64,000 nt of DNA from Pararhizobium arenae (GTDB lineage: Bacteria; Pseudomonadota; Alphaproteobacteria; Rhizobiales; Rhizobiaceae), in assembly GCF_001931685.1 (NCBI RefSeq), contig NZ_MOOY01000006.1:248001-312000 (forward strand). The letters are read 5' to 3'. Below are positions 17,299-26,181 of this stretch, piece after piece. The notes beneath the pieces were generated by a model. The model saw only the letters and a list, made by a program, of their open reading frames with translations. It was not told where the DNA came from and did not search any database. Within the stretch, counting starts at the first letter, position 1. Every line of letters starts with the position of its first letter. Both the position numbers and the translations under genes were made by a program.

Positions 17299-18816
17299 TC
17301 AATCTTCCGAGGCGGCCAATTGCGAGAGAACCTCGCCCCGGCCCCGCGCCCGCAGGATGAGCGGGACGATAAGGGCGGCCGCAGCGATGGTCAGAAGCAC
17401 GGCTGCGATGGGAGAGGTAAAGAGTACGGTCATATCGCCCTGGCTGATCGACAGCGCCCGGCGCAACTGCTGCTCCGCGAGCGGCCCGAGGATGAGCCCG
17501 ACGACCACAGGCGCAATCGGATAGCCGAAGATGCGCATGACATAACCGAGCAGACCGAACGCCAGAAGCATGCCAAGCTCGAAGGGCGACGGGTTGGCGC
17601 CGATGGTGCCGAGCGTCGCGAAAAGCAGGATGCCGGCGTAAAGCCAGGGCTTCGGTATGGTCAGGAGCCGCACCCAGAGACCGACCAGCGGCAGGTTCAG
17701 CACCAGCAGCATCAGGTTGGCGATCAGAAGGCTGGCGATCAGGCCCCAGACAAGTTGCGGGTTGGTTGCAAACAGCAGCGGACCCGGCTGCAGGCCGTAT
17801 TGCTGGAAGCCTGCGAGCATGATCGCCGCCGTTGCCGTCGTTGGCAGGCCAAGCGTCAGGAGCGGGACAAGCGTACCCGCAGCCGACGCATTGTTGGCCG
17901 CTTCCGGGCCGGCCACGCCTTCAATTGCGCCATTGCCGAATTCCTCGGGGTGCTTGGTCAGGCGCTTTTCGGTCGCGTAGGAGAGGAAAGTGCCGATTTC
18001 CGCACCACCGGCCGGCATGGCACCAATCGGAAAGCCGATCGCCGTGCCGCGCAGCCATGGCTTCCAGGAACGCGCCCAATCTGCAGCCGTCATCCAGACA
18101 GAACCCTTGACCGCTTCCACCTTGTCCGGGCCGCGATCACCCTGGGCGGCGATATAGAGCGATTCACCGATGGCGAACATGGCAACGGCAAGCGTAGTCA
18201 CCTCGATACCATCAAGGAGATCGGGAACGCCGAAGCTGAGACGCGCCTGCCCCGTCAGTTGGTCGATGCCGATGGTGGCCAGCGCCAGACCGATGAACAG
18301 CGACGTCAAACCACGCAGGGTCGAATCGCCGAAAGCCGAAGACACGGTGACAAAAGCGAGAACCATCAGAGCGAAATATTCGCGCGGGCCAAAAACCAGC
18401 GCCAGCTTGACGACGAAGGGCGCGATGAAGGCAAGCGCGATGGTTGCGATAAGACCCGCCACGAAGGAGCCGATCGCCGCCGTCGCCAGCGCCGGTCCGC
18501 CGCGGCCCGCTCGGGCCATCTTGTTGCCCTCCAGCGCCGTAACGATCGACGAGCTTTCTCCAGGCGTGTTGAGCAGGATCGAGGTGGTGGAGCCGCCGTA
18601 CATACCGCCGTAATAGATGCCGGCAAACATGATCAGCGAGCCCGCCGGATCGAGCTTGTAGGTAACGGGCAGCAGAAGCGCGACCGTCAGTGCCGGGCCG
18701 ATACCGGGCAGAACGCCAACGGCGGTGCCAAGTGTGACGCCGATCAGTGCATAGAGCAGGTTCATCGGCTGCATTGCGATGCTGAGACCATGCAGCAGGA
18801 ATTCGAAAGTGTTCAT
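17299..18816 (-). CDS. tctA: Tripartite tricarboxylate transporter large membrane subunit TctA
   Basis: 505 residues with about 11-12 membrane helices. The two TctA signatures are present: [20 protein letters not shown] near residue 38 and [20 protein letters not shown] near 65; a later repeat, [20 protein letters not shown] near 265, carries the internally duplicated motif. It is the proton- or sodium-driven permease. It follows tctB by 12 nt and is the last gene of the operon. Confidence 0.94.
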   Translation of the reverse strand: MNTFEFLLHGLSIAMQPMNLLYALIGVTLGTAVGVLPGIGPALTVALLLPVTYKLDPAGSLIMFAGIYYGGMYGGSTTSILLNTPGESSSIVTALEGNKMARAGRGGPALATAAIGSFVAGLIATIALAFIAPFVVKLALVFGPREYFALMVLAFVTVSSAFGDSTLRGLTSLFIGLALATIGIDQLTGQARLSFGVPDLLDGIEVTTLAVAMFAIGESLYIAAQGDRGPDKVEAVKGSVWMTAADWARSWKPWLRGTAIGFPIGAMPAGGAEIGTFLSYATEKRLTKHPEEFGNGAIEGVAGPEAANNASAAGTLVPLLTLGLPTTATAAIMLAGFQQYGLQPGPLLFATNPQLVWGLIASLLIANLMLLVLNLPLVGLWVRLLTIPKPWLYAGILLFATLGTIGANPSPFELGMLLAFGLLGYVMRIFGYPIAPVVVGLILGPLAEQQLRRALSISQGDMTVLFTSPIAAVLLTIAAAALIVPLILRARGRGEVLSQLAASED

Positions 18817-18828
18817 TGCGCCATGCCC

Positions 18829-19320
18829 TCAGAGAAACAGATGTTCAAGCGGGCCTGCAGGCAGGGAGAGCTGCAACAGGCCAGCAAAGATCAGCCAGAC
18901 TCCGAGACAGAGCGCGATGCCAACCGGAAGGGTGATCCAAAGCTTGCGCTTTCCAAAGCCGGCCGCCGCCGCGGCAAACAGGATGCCGGTCGCAATCGAG
19001 AAACCGGCAACTTTGAGCAAGAGAAGCTGTGCAACCAGTCCGCCGACGATCCACACGACAGGGCCGATCTCCTGACGCTCCCGCTCGGGAAAATCACCGC
19101 GCCAGGCTTCAAACGCCGTCCAGATAGCAAGAACCACGAGCACACAGGCAATCACAAAAGGCACGGTCGCGGGGCCGATGCGCGAATAGCTGGCGATGGC
19201 CGCAAGCCGGGAGACATCCCAGAAGATGATTGCAGCGATTGCGGCGAGGAAAACGGCAATGAACAGCGCCGCCCGATCCGGGCGGCGCTTACCGTTCAAA
19301 GGGGTGTTACCCTTGTTCAT
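18829..19320 (-). CDS. tctB: Tripartite tricarboxylate transporter small membrane subunit TctB
   Basis: 163 residues with four predicted helices (about 18-35, 50-68, 90-125 split in two, 130-150). The motif SRIGPATVPFVIACVLVVLA near residue 45 is typical of TctB. It is essential for transport with TctA although its sequence is poorly conserved. Its ATG overlaps the tctC stop (ATGA). Confidence 0.9.
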   Translation of the reverse strand: MNKGNTPLNGKRRPDRAALFIAVFLAAIAAIIFWDVSRLAAIASYSRIGPATVPFVIACVLVVLAIWTAFEAWRGDFPERERQEIGPVVWIVGGLVAQLLLLKVAGFSIATGILFAAAAAGFGKRKLWITLPVGIALCLGVWLIFAGLLQLSLPAGPLEHLFL

Positions 19321-20261
19321 TGAACAAGCCCGATCTCTTTGAGGATGGTCTCGGTCGCGGAAATATCCTTGGCAAGCTGTTCTTCAAAAGCAGGGCCTGC
19401 GAGGTAGGTATCCTGCCAGCCCTTGGTCTTCAGGGTTTCCTGCCAGCTGGCCGACTTGGCAAGCTTTTCGATATCTGCGGTAACCGCAGCCTTCTGCTCG
19501 TCGCTGAGCCCCGGAGCGGCGGCGACCATGCGCCAGTTCTGAACGACCACATCGAGGCCGCTTTCTTTGATGGTCGGGGCATCGATGCCGTCAATGCGTG
19601 CATCCGAGGAAACGGCGAGCAGGCGCAACGTGCCGGACTTCACCTGGGACTCGAACTCGCCGTAACCGGAGATGCCGGCCGTGACCTGGTTGCCGAGGAT
19701 GGCCGCCAGCGCTTCGCCACCGCCGGAATAGGCGATGTAGTTGATCTTGGTCGGATCAACGCCGGCTGCCTTGGCAATCAGGCCGACCGCAATGTGGTCG
19801 GTACCGCCGGCAGACCCGCCAGCCCAGGATACGGCGCCGGGGTCCTTCTTCAGCGCCTCGACCAGATCACCAAACGTCTTAAGCGGTGATTCGGCCGGAA
19901 CGACGATGGCTTCGTATTCGCCGGTCAGACGGGCGATCGGGGTGACGTCCTTCAAGGAAACCGGCGACTTGTTGGTGAGGATGGCGCCGACCATGACATA
20001 GCCGCCGACGATCAGGGCATTCGGATTGCCGTTCGACTGGCTGGCGAACTGGGCAAGGCCGATCGTGCCGCCGGCGCCCGGTACGTTCTGGACCTGAACG
20101 TTGCCGGAGATGCCTTCCTGCTGAAGCGAGGTCTGCATCGAACGGGCGGTCTGGTCCCAGCCGCCGCCCGGATTGGCCGGGGCGATAATGGTGTAATCGG
20201 CAGCGCTTGCCGAAAAGGCAACAGCGCCGGCAAGGATGGAAGCGATAAGAAACTGTTTCAA
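19317..20261 (-). CDS. tctC: Tripartite tricarboxylate transporter binding protein TctC
   Basis: 314 residues with a signal peptide KQFLIASILAGAVAFSASA, then DYTIIAPANPGGGWDQTARS, the conserved Bug/TctC N-terminus, and AGGSAGGTDHIAVGLIAKAAG near residue 155, which lines the carboxylate site. It binds citrate or other carboxylates in the periplasm. The start is a TTG preceded by CGGAGGACTACCC; the longer ATG frame upstream contains no signal peptide and is not used. A 226-nt gap separates it from the next upstream gene, so it probably has its own promoter. Confidence 0.93.
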   Translation of the reverse strand: MKQFLIASILAGAVAFSASAADYTIIAPANPGGGWDQTARSMQTSLQQEGISGNVQVQNVPGAGGTIGLAQFASQSNGNPNALIVGGYVMVGAILTNKSPVSLKDVTPIARLTGEYEAIVVPAESPLKTFGDLVEALKKDPGAVSWAGGSAGGTDHIAVGLIAKAAGVDPTKINYIAYSGGGEALAAILGNQVTAGISGYGEFESQVKSGTLRLLAVSSDARIDGIDAPTIKESGLDVVVQNWRMVAAAPGLSDEQKAAVTADIEKLAKSASWQETLKTKGWQDTYLAGPAFEEQLAKDISATETILKEIGLVQ

Positions 20262-20487
20262 GGGTAGTCCTCCGTCGGGCGCCTCTGGCGCGCATGTTAA
20301 CTGCGCAGACGGAAGGGGTTGCCGTGCCCGAAACGGGGCTGTGGCCGGCGTTCTCCTCCCAACCTGCCTCTTCGTCCGCCTCCACGGACGATGAAGACCT
20401 GCAAAGCACCACAGAAAGCTGTCATTTACCTGACATTCATTCTTGTGGCGAAAGCGACGGCAGCTTCCTCCAAAAAACAGCCATCGT

Positions 20488-21555
20488 CTACTGCAGCCGC
20501 AAGGCCTCATTCCAGCGTGCGATCAAGCGTGCGCGCTTCACCTGATCTAGATAGACCATCAATCCCGGACTGACAGGGACGGGACGCAATTGTGCGCCAA
20601 GAATTTCCTGCATGGTGCTTGCCGTGTTGTCGCCGGCAACATCCGGATTGACGGCCGCGATATGCAGCTCACGCGCCATGATCGACTGCCCCTCGGGCGA
20701 CATGAAGAACTCGAGATAGCGACGACCGAGATCCGGCGCCGCTGCGGCCTGCGGCACCAGACCGATGCGCGACATGACGACGGTATAATCCTTGGGAAGA
20801 ACAATGCCGACGTCCGGATGACGCGAGGCCCAATCGGCAGCATAGGAACCGACGATATTGTAGCCAAGCACGAAACGCCCATCCGAGACCCGCTCGAGGA
20901 TGGCCGAGCTCGTGGAATAGAGTTTGACACCGGCCGCCCCCATGGCCTGAATCACCGACCAGATATCACCGAACTGCTCCTGATCGCGGGCCATGAACAG
21001 GAAGCCGACGCCGGATCGATCGATGTCATAGGTACCGATCTGCCCGAAAACGGAATTGCCCTTTCGTTTCAGGTAGTCGACAAATTCGGCACGGCTTGCA
21101 GGCGGCTTTTCATGGACGAAGCTCGGCTTGTGATAGACAAAGACGGCAGGCTCGAAGGTCAGTGCGTAGGCCGTGTTGCGCCAGTTCGCCCACTGTGGCC
21201 AACGGCCGCTGAGCGAAAGGTCGCTGCGCTGGGCGTAGCCGTCATTCGAAAGCTTCACCTGGAGGTCCATGGCTGAGGAAAAGGCAAAATCGGCGGTCTT
21301 TTCGCCAGCATCGGTCTCATGAACGATGCGGTCGTAGATCTCGCCCGTCAGCATCTCTTCGTAACGCACGGCAATATCCGGGTTCGCCTTCTGGAAGCCT
21401 TCGACCATGGGCCGCGCCAACGGGCCATCAAGGGACGAATAGACGGTGAGGACGCGTGCCTCCGCGTCTCCGGATGGAGCAGGATAGAACGTCGCCTCCG
21501 CCACGGCCAGCGACGGAAATGCAATAAGGACAAACAGAGACAAGAGGCTGCGCAT
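20488..21555 (-). CDS. Periplasmic substrate-binding protein next to the TctDE-type pair
   Basis: 355 residues with a signal peptide MRSLLSLFVLIAFPSLAVA followed by RVLTVYSSLDGPLARPMVEG, the start of an iron/thiamine/2-aminoethylphosphonate-type (type II, SBP_bac_6-like) binding protein. Its body (EEMLTGEIYDRIVHE, LGYNIVGSYAADWASRHPD, YLEFFMSPEGQSIMARE) agrees. No ABC permease or ATPase is adjacent. It is divergent from the response regulator gene and upstream of tctCBA. In related loci such proteins are thought to act as periplasmic sensors for the neighbouring TctE-like kinase. An upstream GTG start, 13 codons earlier, is possible. Confidence 0.8.
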   Translation of the reverse strand: MRSLLSLFVLIAFPSLAVAEATFYPAPSGDAEARVLTVYSSLDGPLARPMVEGFQKANPDIAVRYEEMLTGEIYDRIVHETDAGEKTADFAFSSAMDLQVKLSNDGYAQRSDLSLSGRWPQWANWRNTAYALTFEPAVFVYHKPSFVHEKPPASRAEFVDYLKRKGNSVFGQIGTYDIDRSGVGFLFMARDQEQFGDIWSVIQAMGAAGVKLYSTSSAILERVSDGRFVLGYNIVGSYAADWASRHPDVGIVLPKDYTVVMSRIGLVPQAAAAPDLGRRYLEFFMSPEGQSIMARELHIAAVNPDVAGDNTASTMQEILGAQLRPVPVSPGLMVYLDQVKRARLIARWNEALRLQ

Positions 21556-21707
21556 GACCGGATCATGCAGCAGCGGCAAGGACTTCACAAGCACGCCGCA
21601 TTTGGCGAGTGACCACTGTGTGCTCTCGCAAAAACTGTTCCGCTGCCGAGTATGTTGCGCTAATTCAAAAGAGCGGATGAAATCTGACCGCTGGAGGATG
21701 GCAAGGC

Positions 21708-22382
21708 GTGCGGATATTGCTAGTGGAGGACAATGCGACGCTGTCGGAGGGGCTTTCGGCCATCCTGCGCTCCAGCGGTTATGCGGTGGATGTCGTGGCC
21801 GACGGCGCGTCCGCCAACGCCGTGCTCGCCACGGAGAATTTCGATCTCGTCATCCTTGATCTGACGCTGCCGGAAATGGATGGGCTGGACGTGCTGCGCG
21901 CCATGCGGGCCCGCCAGAACAGATCGGCCGTGATGATCCTGACGGCCCGCGGCACGCCGGAGGAGCGGGTCAAGGGCCTCGACCTCGGCGCCGACGACTA
22001 CATGATCAAGCCCTTCGATGTCGGCGAGTTCGAGGCCCGGGTGCGGGTTCTGCTGCGCCGTCAGGCCGGATTGCGTGCCTCCAATGTCAGCTACGGGAAT
22101 GTCTCCTTCGACCTGAAGTCGCGCGTCTTTTCGGTTGATGGCGCCATCATCGATATTCCGCTGCGGGAACTCGGGCTTCTTGAAATCCTCTTCCTGCGCG
22201 CTGGCAAGGTCGTGGCCAAGGAGGCGATCATCCAGTCTCTTACGGCCTTCGACGACGATCTGAGCTCCAACGCGATCGAGCAATATGTAAGCCGGCTCAG
22301 GAAAAGACTTGCGCCGCACGGGCTGACGGTGCGCACCGCCCGCGGCATCGGCTATTATCTCGAAAAGGCGGCGAGTTCTTGA
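21708..22382 (+). CDS. tctD: OmpR-family response regulator, TctD type
   Basis: 224 residues: receiver domain (1-115) with Asp51 in FDLVILDLTLPEMDG, acidic pair in VEDN, Lys in MIKPFD near 103; DNA-binding winged helix (125-220). The start is GTG (MRILLVEDN) with GGAGG 11 nt upstream. The stop overlaps the start of the kinase gene (TTGA). It is likely to control the divergent binding-protein gene and tctCBA in response to a carboxylate, as TctD does in enterobacteria. Confidence 0.9.
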   Translation: MRILLVEDNATLSEGLSAILRSSGYAVDVVADGASANAVLATENFDLVILDLTLPEMDGLDVLRAMRARQNRSAVMILTARGTPEERVKGLDLGADDYMIKPFDVGEFEARVRVLLRRQAGLRASNVSYGNVSFDLKSRVFSVDGAIIDIPLRELGLLEILFLRAGKVVAKEAIIQSLTAFDDDLSSNAIEQYVSRLRKRLAPHGLTVRTARGIGYYLEKAASS

Positions 22383-23755
22383 GCGGCGCCTATTCGCTTC
22401 GAAGAAGGCTGCTGGCCTGGCTGCTGATCTCGACGGCCGTGATAGGCGTGATCGCGCTCGCGGATACCTATCGCGAGGCGGTGAAAACCGCGAACACCGT
22501 TTCCGACCGTGTTTTGGCCGGTTCCGCCCTTGCCATTGCCGAGCGTGTTGTCGTTTCGGAAGATGGCGCTTTGGAAGTCGATATTCCCTATGTGGCCCTG
22601 GAGATGCTGACATCCGCGGCACAGGACCGCGTGTTCTACCGGGTCGATGGGCCACCCGGGACGTTTATCACCGGTTATCAAAACCTGCCGTCGATCGACA
22701 TGAAAGGGGAAGCTTCCGCCTATGCCGATGCAGAATTTCGTGGCGAGCCGATCCGCATCGCCGTACTCGAACGCTCGGCCTCGACCGGCATAAACTCCGT
22801 TCCCTTCGTTGTCACCGTCGCGGAAACGACGATTGCGCGCCGTCAACTCGCCCAGACAATTCTGCTGCGTTCCGCTCTCAGGCTCGCCGTCATGATCCTC
22901 GGCGCTGCGACCATCGTCTGGATCGCCGTTACCTTCTCGCTGCGCCCGCTTTACAGGCTGGGCGATGCCATTTCGGAGCGCAGCCCGGACGATCTGCATC
23001 CGATCCGGCAATCGGTGCCGAGTGAAGTCGAAGGGCTGGTCGAGACAGTCAACTCCTTCATGGTGCGGCTGCAATCGGCGCTCGATGCTCTCCGGCATTT
23101 CAGCGGCAATGCCAGCCATCAACTGCGCACGCCGCTCGCCATCATCCGCACCCAGCTTGCTCTTTCTGCCCGCGCGTCCACACTGGAAGAGGCGCAGGCC
23201 GCCGCCCGCAAGGGTGACGAGGCCGTGGCCCATGCGGAGCGCATCCTGAAGCAACTCTTGATGATGGCAAAGATCGATGCCGCCGGGTCAAGCCAGCGAG
23301 CGCTTCCCGAACCGTTGAACCTGACTTCACTCGCTCAGGAGATCACGGCCGACTATGTGCCGAAGGCCGGCGAAGCCGATGTCGATCTTGGCTTTGAAGG
23401 AGAAGGACAAGTGTTCGTCGCCGCCGAGCCGCTGCTGATCGGTGAACTGCTGCGCAACCTGATCGAAAATGCGCTTGCCTATGCCGGCAAGGGTGCTGAA
23501 GTGACCGTGCGCGTGGCATCGCTCGCCGGAGTGGCCCGTCTCGAAGTCGAGGACAACGGTCCGGGCATTCCGCCGGAGAAACGGCAGATTGCCCGCCAGC
23601 GTTTTGCGCGCGGCGGTGAAACCGATGCTCCCGGCATGGGCCTCGGCCTGCCGATCGTCGAGGAAATAGCCAGCCTGTTCGCCGGAAAGGTTGACCTTTC
23701 CGACGGACGTGATGGCAAAGGTCTGAAAGTCTCGGTGACCTTTTCGCCGGTCTGA
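22379..23755 (+). CDS. tctE: Sensor histidine kinase, TctE type
   Basis: 458 residues from a TTG start overlapping the regulator stop. TM1 at about 10-29, a periplasmic sensor (30-165, 2CSK_N type), TM2 at 167-187, a short HAMP-like linker, HisKA with His247 in ASHQLRTPLAII, and HATPase with N box NLIENALAYAGKG, G1 DNGPGIP and G2 GMGLGLPIVEE. All catalytic elements are intact, so it is an active kinase pairing with the regulator upstream. Confidence 0.9.
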   Translation: MSGAYSLRRRLLAWLLISTAVIGVIALADTYREAVKTANTVSDRVLAGSALAIAERVVVSEDGALEVDIPYVALEMLTSAAQDRVFYRVDGPPGTFITGYQNLPSIDMKGEASAYADAEFRGEPIRIAVLERSASTGINSVPFVVTVAETTIARRQLAQTILLRSALRLAVMILGAATIVWIAVTFSLRPLYRLGDAISERSPDDLHPIRQSVPSEVEGLVETVNSFMVRLQSALDALRHFSGNASHQLRTPLAIIRTQLALSARASTLEEAQAAARKGDEAVAHAERILKQLLMMAKIDAAGSSQRALPEPLNLTSLAQEITADYVPKAGEADVDLGFEGEGQVFVAAEPLLIGELLRNLIENALAYAGKGAEVTVRVASLAGVARLEVEDNGPGIPPEKRQIARQRFARGGETDAPGMGLGLPIVEEIASLFAGKVDLSDGRDGKGLKVSVTFSPV

Positions 23756-23815
23756 TCAGTCACCGCCCGAAGATGGCAGCAAGCAATTAAGGTTGAATCA
23801 GGCCGGAGTGAAAGA

Positions 23816-23929
23816 TTAACGACCGCGAGGTGCGGTGAACAGCTCGGTTTCGCGAGCCCGTCCGAGAAGGAGGGCACTCCAGAGAACCTGGAAAAAACCG
23901 GGGTTCGCGAGCTTGCGCTGCGAAGTCAT
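23816..23929 (-). CDS. Possible small protein of 37 residues
   Basis: An ATG 6 nt after GGAG opens a 37-codon frame, MTSQRKLANPGFFQVLWSAL and then LLGRARETELFTAPRGR. It combines a short hydrophobic centre (FFQVLWSALLLG) with basic ends, as in small membrane-associated rhizobial proteins. No family is recognised. Convergent with the kinase gene, it stops 60 nt past that gene's end. Confidence 0.4.
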   Translation of the reverse strand: MTSQRKLANPGFFQVLWSALLLGRARETELFTAPRGR

Positions 23930-24235
23930 GATAAGCTCCATTGGATATTGACGAAGCTCATATGGCACAGGCGGAAATCTTTTTCCAGAGGGCAAGAGTC
24001 AAATCAGCCCTGCGTGGCAAGCATAGCGTTCATTATAGTTTTCTTCAGAAAATATCGGCGTAGATATACTATCGGAAATAGCCACAAAAGAATTCGGAAA
24101 TCCTCATCAACACGTTGAGCGGTATAGCTTTTCCCCTTCGATCGCCCGGCAGGCTTGTTTGCCTTTCGTCGACATGGCTTTCGTGCCGACCCCATGCCAT
24201 GGTGGCGCCCACGCGATGTTACCGAGGAGAAAATC
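23930..24235. other. Intergenic region before the acrylyl-CoA reductase gene
   Basis: About 300 nt, AT-rich around 24000-24110 (GTTTTCTTCAGAAAATATC contains the dyad TTTTCT/AGAAAA). Probably holds the promoters of the 37-codon ORF (minus) and of the reductase gene (plus). A 77-codon minus-strand frame here has no ribosome binding site or recognisable content and is not called. Confidence 0.4.
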
Positions 24236-25231
24236 ATGACCGAACCGTTCCGCGCCCTGATGATCGAGGATCAGAATGGCAAGCCGGTTCCCAGTTTCAG
24301 GATGCTGGCGCTTTCAGATCTGCCCGATCATGACGTGCTGGTGGAAGTCTCCTACTCGACGGTCAACTACAAGGACGGTCTGGCCATCACAGGCAAGGGT
24401 CGTATCGCTCGCCGCCTGCCGATGGTTGCCGGTGTCGATCTCGCGGGAACCGTGGTTGAATCGCGAGACCCGAACTGGAAGCCCGGCGACAAGGTGGTGG
24501 TCAATGGCTGGGGCCTCTCCGAAACGGAATGGGGCGCCTATACGCGCTATCAGCGGCTGAAGCCGGAATGGCTGACACGACTGCCCGATGCCTTCAGCCT
24601 TGAGGAAAGCATGGCCATAGGAACCGCCGGTTATACGGCAGCCCTGAGCGTCGCCGCCCTTGAAGATTGGGGCGCCATAAAGATGGGCGATCGTGAGATT
24701 ATCGTCACCGGTGCGGCAGGCGGCGTCGGCTCCGTCGCCGTTTCACTGCTCACGGCACGCGGCTACCGCGTCACAGCCTCGACCGGACGACCGGAAAGCC
24801 ACGATTATCTCGCCAAACTTGGCGCGACCGGCTTTATCGACCGATCAACGCTGGCTGAGAAGGGCGGCGTGCTGCAGCCGGAACGTTGGGCGGGCGGCGT
24901 CGATTCCGTCGGCTCGACAACCCTCGCCAACGTGCTCGCGCAAACGGCCCGCAACGGCGCCATTGCGGCCTGCGGTCTGGCAGGTGGGGCAGACCTGCCG
25001 GCAAGTGTCATGCCGCACATCCTGCGCGGCGTGGCGCTCATTGGCGTGGATTCCGTTTATGCAGATCATAATCGCCGTGATCGCGCCTGGTCCATCCTCG
25101 CCGAAAGCCTGGATCGCGCGCATCTTGCTGCGATCAGCCGGGTCGAGCCGCTCTCAAATCTGCCCCAGCTTGCTCAGGATATCGTCGCCGGCCAAATTCA
25201 GGGGCGCGTTGTCATAGACGTAACCAAATAA
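24236..25231 (+). CDS. acuI: Acrylyl-CoA reductase-like MDR oxidoreductase (AcuI/YhdH family)
   Basis: 331 residues of the medium-chain dehydrogenase/reductase superfamily without structural zinc ligands. Landmarks: YSTVNYKDGLAITGKGRIAR near residue 40, VAGVDLAGTVVES near 67, GTAGYTAALSVAALEDWG near 125, and the Rossmann motif VTGAAGGVGSVAVSLL near 155. These fit AcuI, an NADPH-dependent acrylyl-CoA reductase that detoxifies acrylyl-CoA to propionyl-CoA. No dimethylsulfoniopropionate genes are near, so a general detoxifying role is likelier. GAGGAGAAAATC precedes the ATG; an upstream in-frame extension is not supported. Confidence 0.85.
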   Translation: MTEPFRALMIEDQNGKPVPSFRMLALSDLPDHDVLVEVSYSTVNYKDGLAITGKGRIARRLPMVAGVDLAGTVVESRDPNWKPGDKVVVNGWGLSETEWGAYTRYQRLKPEWLTRLPDAFSLEESMAIGTAGYTAALSVAALEDWGAIKMGDREIIVTGAAGGVGSVAVSLLTARGYRVTASTGRPESHDYLAKLGATGFIDRSTLAEKGGVLQPERWAGGVDSVGSTTLANVLAQTARNGAIAACGLAGGADLPASVMPHILRGVALIGVDSVYADHNRRDRAWSILAESLDRAHLAAISRVEPLSNLPQLAQDIVAGQIQGRVVIDVTK

Positions 25232-25234
25232 AAA

Positions 25235-25259
25235 GCCTCCCCAAACGGTTCGGGGAGGC
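25235..25259 (-). terminator. Terminator between convergent acuI-like and binding-protein genes
   Basis: GCCTCCCC/GGGGAGGC stem of 8 bp with a 9-nt loop. On the minus strand it is followed by TTTTTATTTGG, so it best serves the binding-protein gene, but it also lies directly after the plus-strand stop. Confidence 0.75.
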
Positions 25260-25282
25260 CAGAAGACGAAGCTGCTTTGCGA

Positions 25283-26065
25283 TCACTTCATCGTATAGAC
25301 GTCGATGGTGAAATACTTGTCGTTGATCGTCTTGTAAGTGCCGTCGGCGCGGATGTCGGCAAGCGCCTTGTTGAGCTTTTCGCGCAGGTCGCTGTCGTCC
25401 TGACGTAAGGCGATACCAACGCCATCACCAACGAACTTCTTGTCGGTGATCGGATCACCCACGAGTTCGCAGCACTTGCCGTCCTCAGACTTTGTGACCC
25501 AGTCCAGCATGGGCAGCATATCGCCGACCTGCATGTCGAGGCGACCGTTGACCATATCGAGATTGGTTTCGTCCTGCGTCGGATAAAGCTTGATATCGGC
25601 ATCCGGATAAGTCGCGGCGATGTAATCGGCCTGCGTCGTACCGGACTGCGCGCCGATGACCTTGCCCTTCAGCGCCTCGTTGGTAAATTCCTTGATGTCG
25701 GAGCCTTTCGGCAAGACATGGGTCATGGCTGCGAGATAATAAGGATCGGTGAACGCGACCTGCTTCTTGCGTTCTTCTGTAATGAACATCGAGGCGATGA
25801 TAATGTCGTACTTCTTGGCGATCAGTCCCGGAATGATGCCGTCCCAGTCCTGCGCCACGACTTCGCATTCGACATTCATTTTCGCGCAGAGTGCCAGTCC
25901 GATATCGACATCGAAGCCACCGATCTTGCCGGCGGAATCAACGAAGTTGAAGGGCGGATAGGCACCTTCCGTGCCGATCAGCAGCGTGTCGGCGGAGTGA
26001 GCAGCAGTCGTTGAAAAGGCGGCGGCACAGGCGAAAGCCCATGCGATCATCTGTTTTCTTATCAT
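25283..26065 (-). CDS. Amino-acid ABC transporter substrate-binding protein without partner genes
   Basis: 260 residues of SBP_bac_3: signal peptide MIRKQMIAWAFACAAAFSTT to AAHSA, then LLIGTEGAYPPFNFVDSAGK and GGFDVDIGLALCAKMN, which is the ligand-binding start of lysine/arginine/ornithine/histidine-type proteins. Conserved Arg in ITEERKKQVAFTDPYY and Asp in NGRLDMQVGD are present. GAGGGAACGTC precedes the ATG. No permease or ATPase gene is adjacent, so it must work with a transporter elsewhere or act in sensing. It is downstream, on the same strand, of the regulator at 26182. Confidence 0.9.
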   Translation of the reverse strand: MIRKQMIAWAFACAAAFSTTAAHSADTLLIGTEGAYPPFNFVDSAGKIGGFDVDIGLALCAKMNVECEVVAQDWDGIIPGLIAKKYDIIIASMFITEERKKQVAFTDPYYLAAMTHVLPKGSDIKEFTNEALKGKVIGAQSGTTQADYIAATYPDADIKLYPTQDETNLDMVNGRLDMQVGDMLPMLDWVTKSEDGKCCELVGDPITDKKFVGDGVGIALRQDDSDLREKLNKALADIRADGTYKTINDKYFTIDVYTMK

Positions 26066-26181
26066 GACGTTCCCTCTTTTATCCATCGGTCGGTGATGGT
26101 TGCGACGATCCTAAGGCGGCATTTCGCATAACCGAAATAGATAGCGGCAATAGCGGGTATTATTCCGATTGATCCCAGCGA

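Noticed and set aside
17137-19323. 728-codon plus-strand open frame, and similar long frames such as 38910-39323, 14011-15558 (minus) and 43977-45716 (minus)
   Set aside because: They are antisense or upstream shadows of clearly conserved genes (tctA/tctB, citE-like region, the EamA and ATPase genes, dnaE2), with Arg/Asp/Gln-rich composition, no ribosome binding sites and no domain motifs.
24004-24237. 77-codon minus-strand frame upstream of the acuI-like gene
   Set aside because: No ribosome binding site, overlaps the promoter region and acuI translation start, and the residue pattern is not protein-like.
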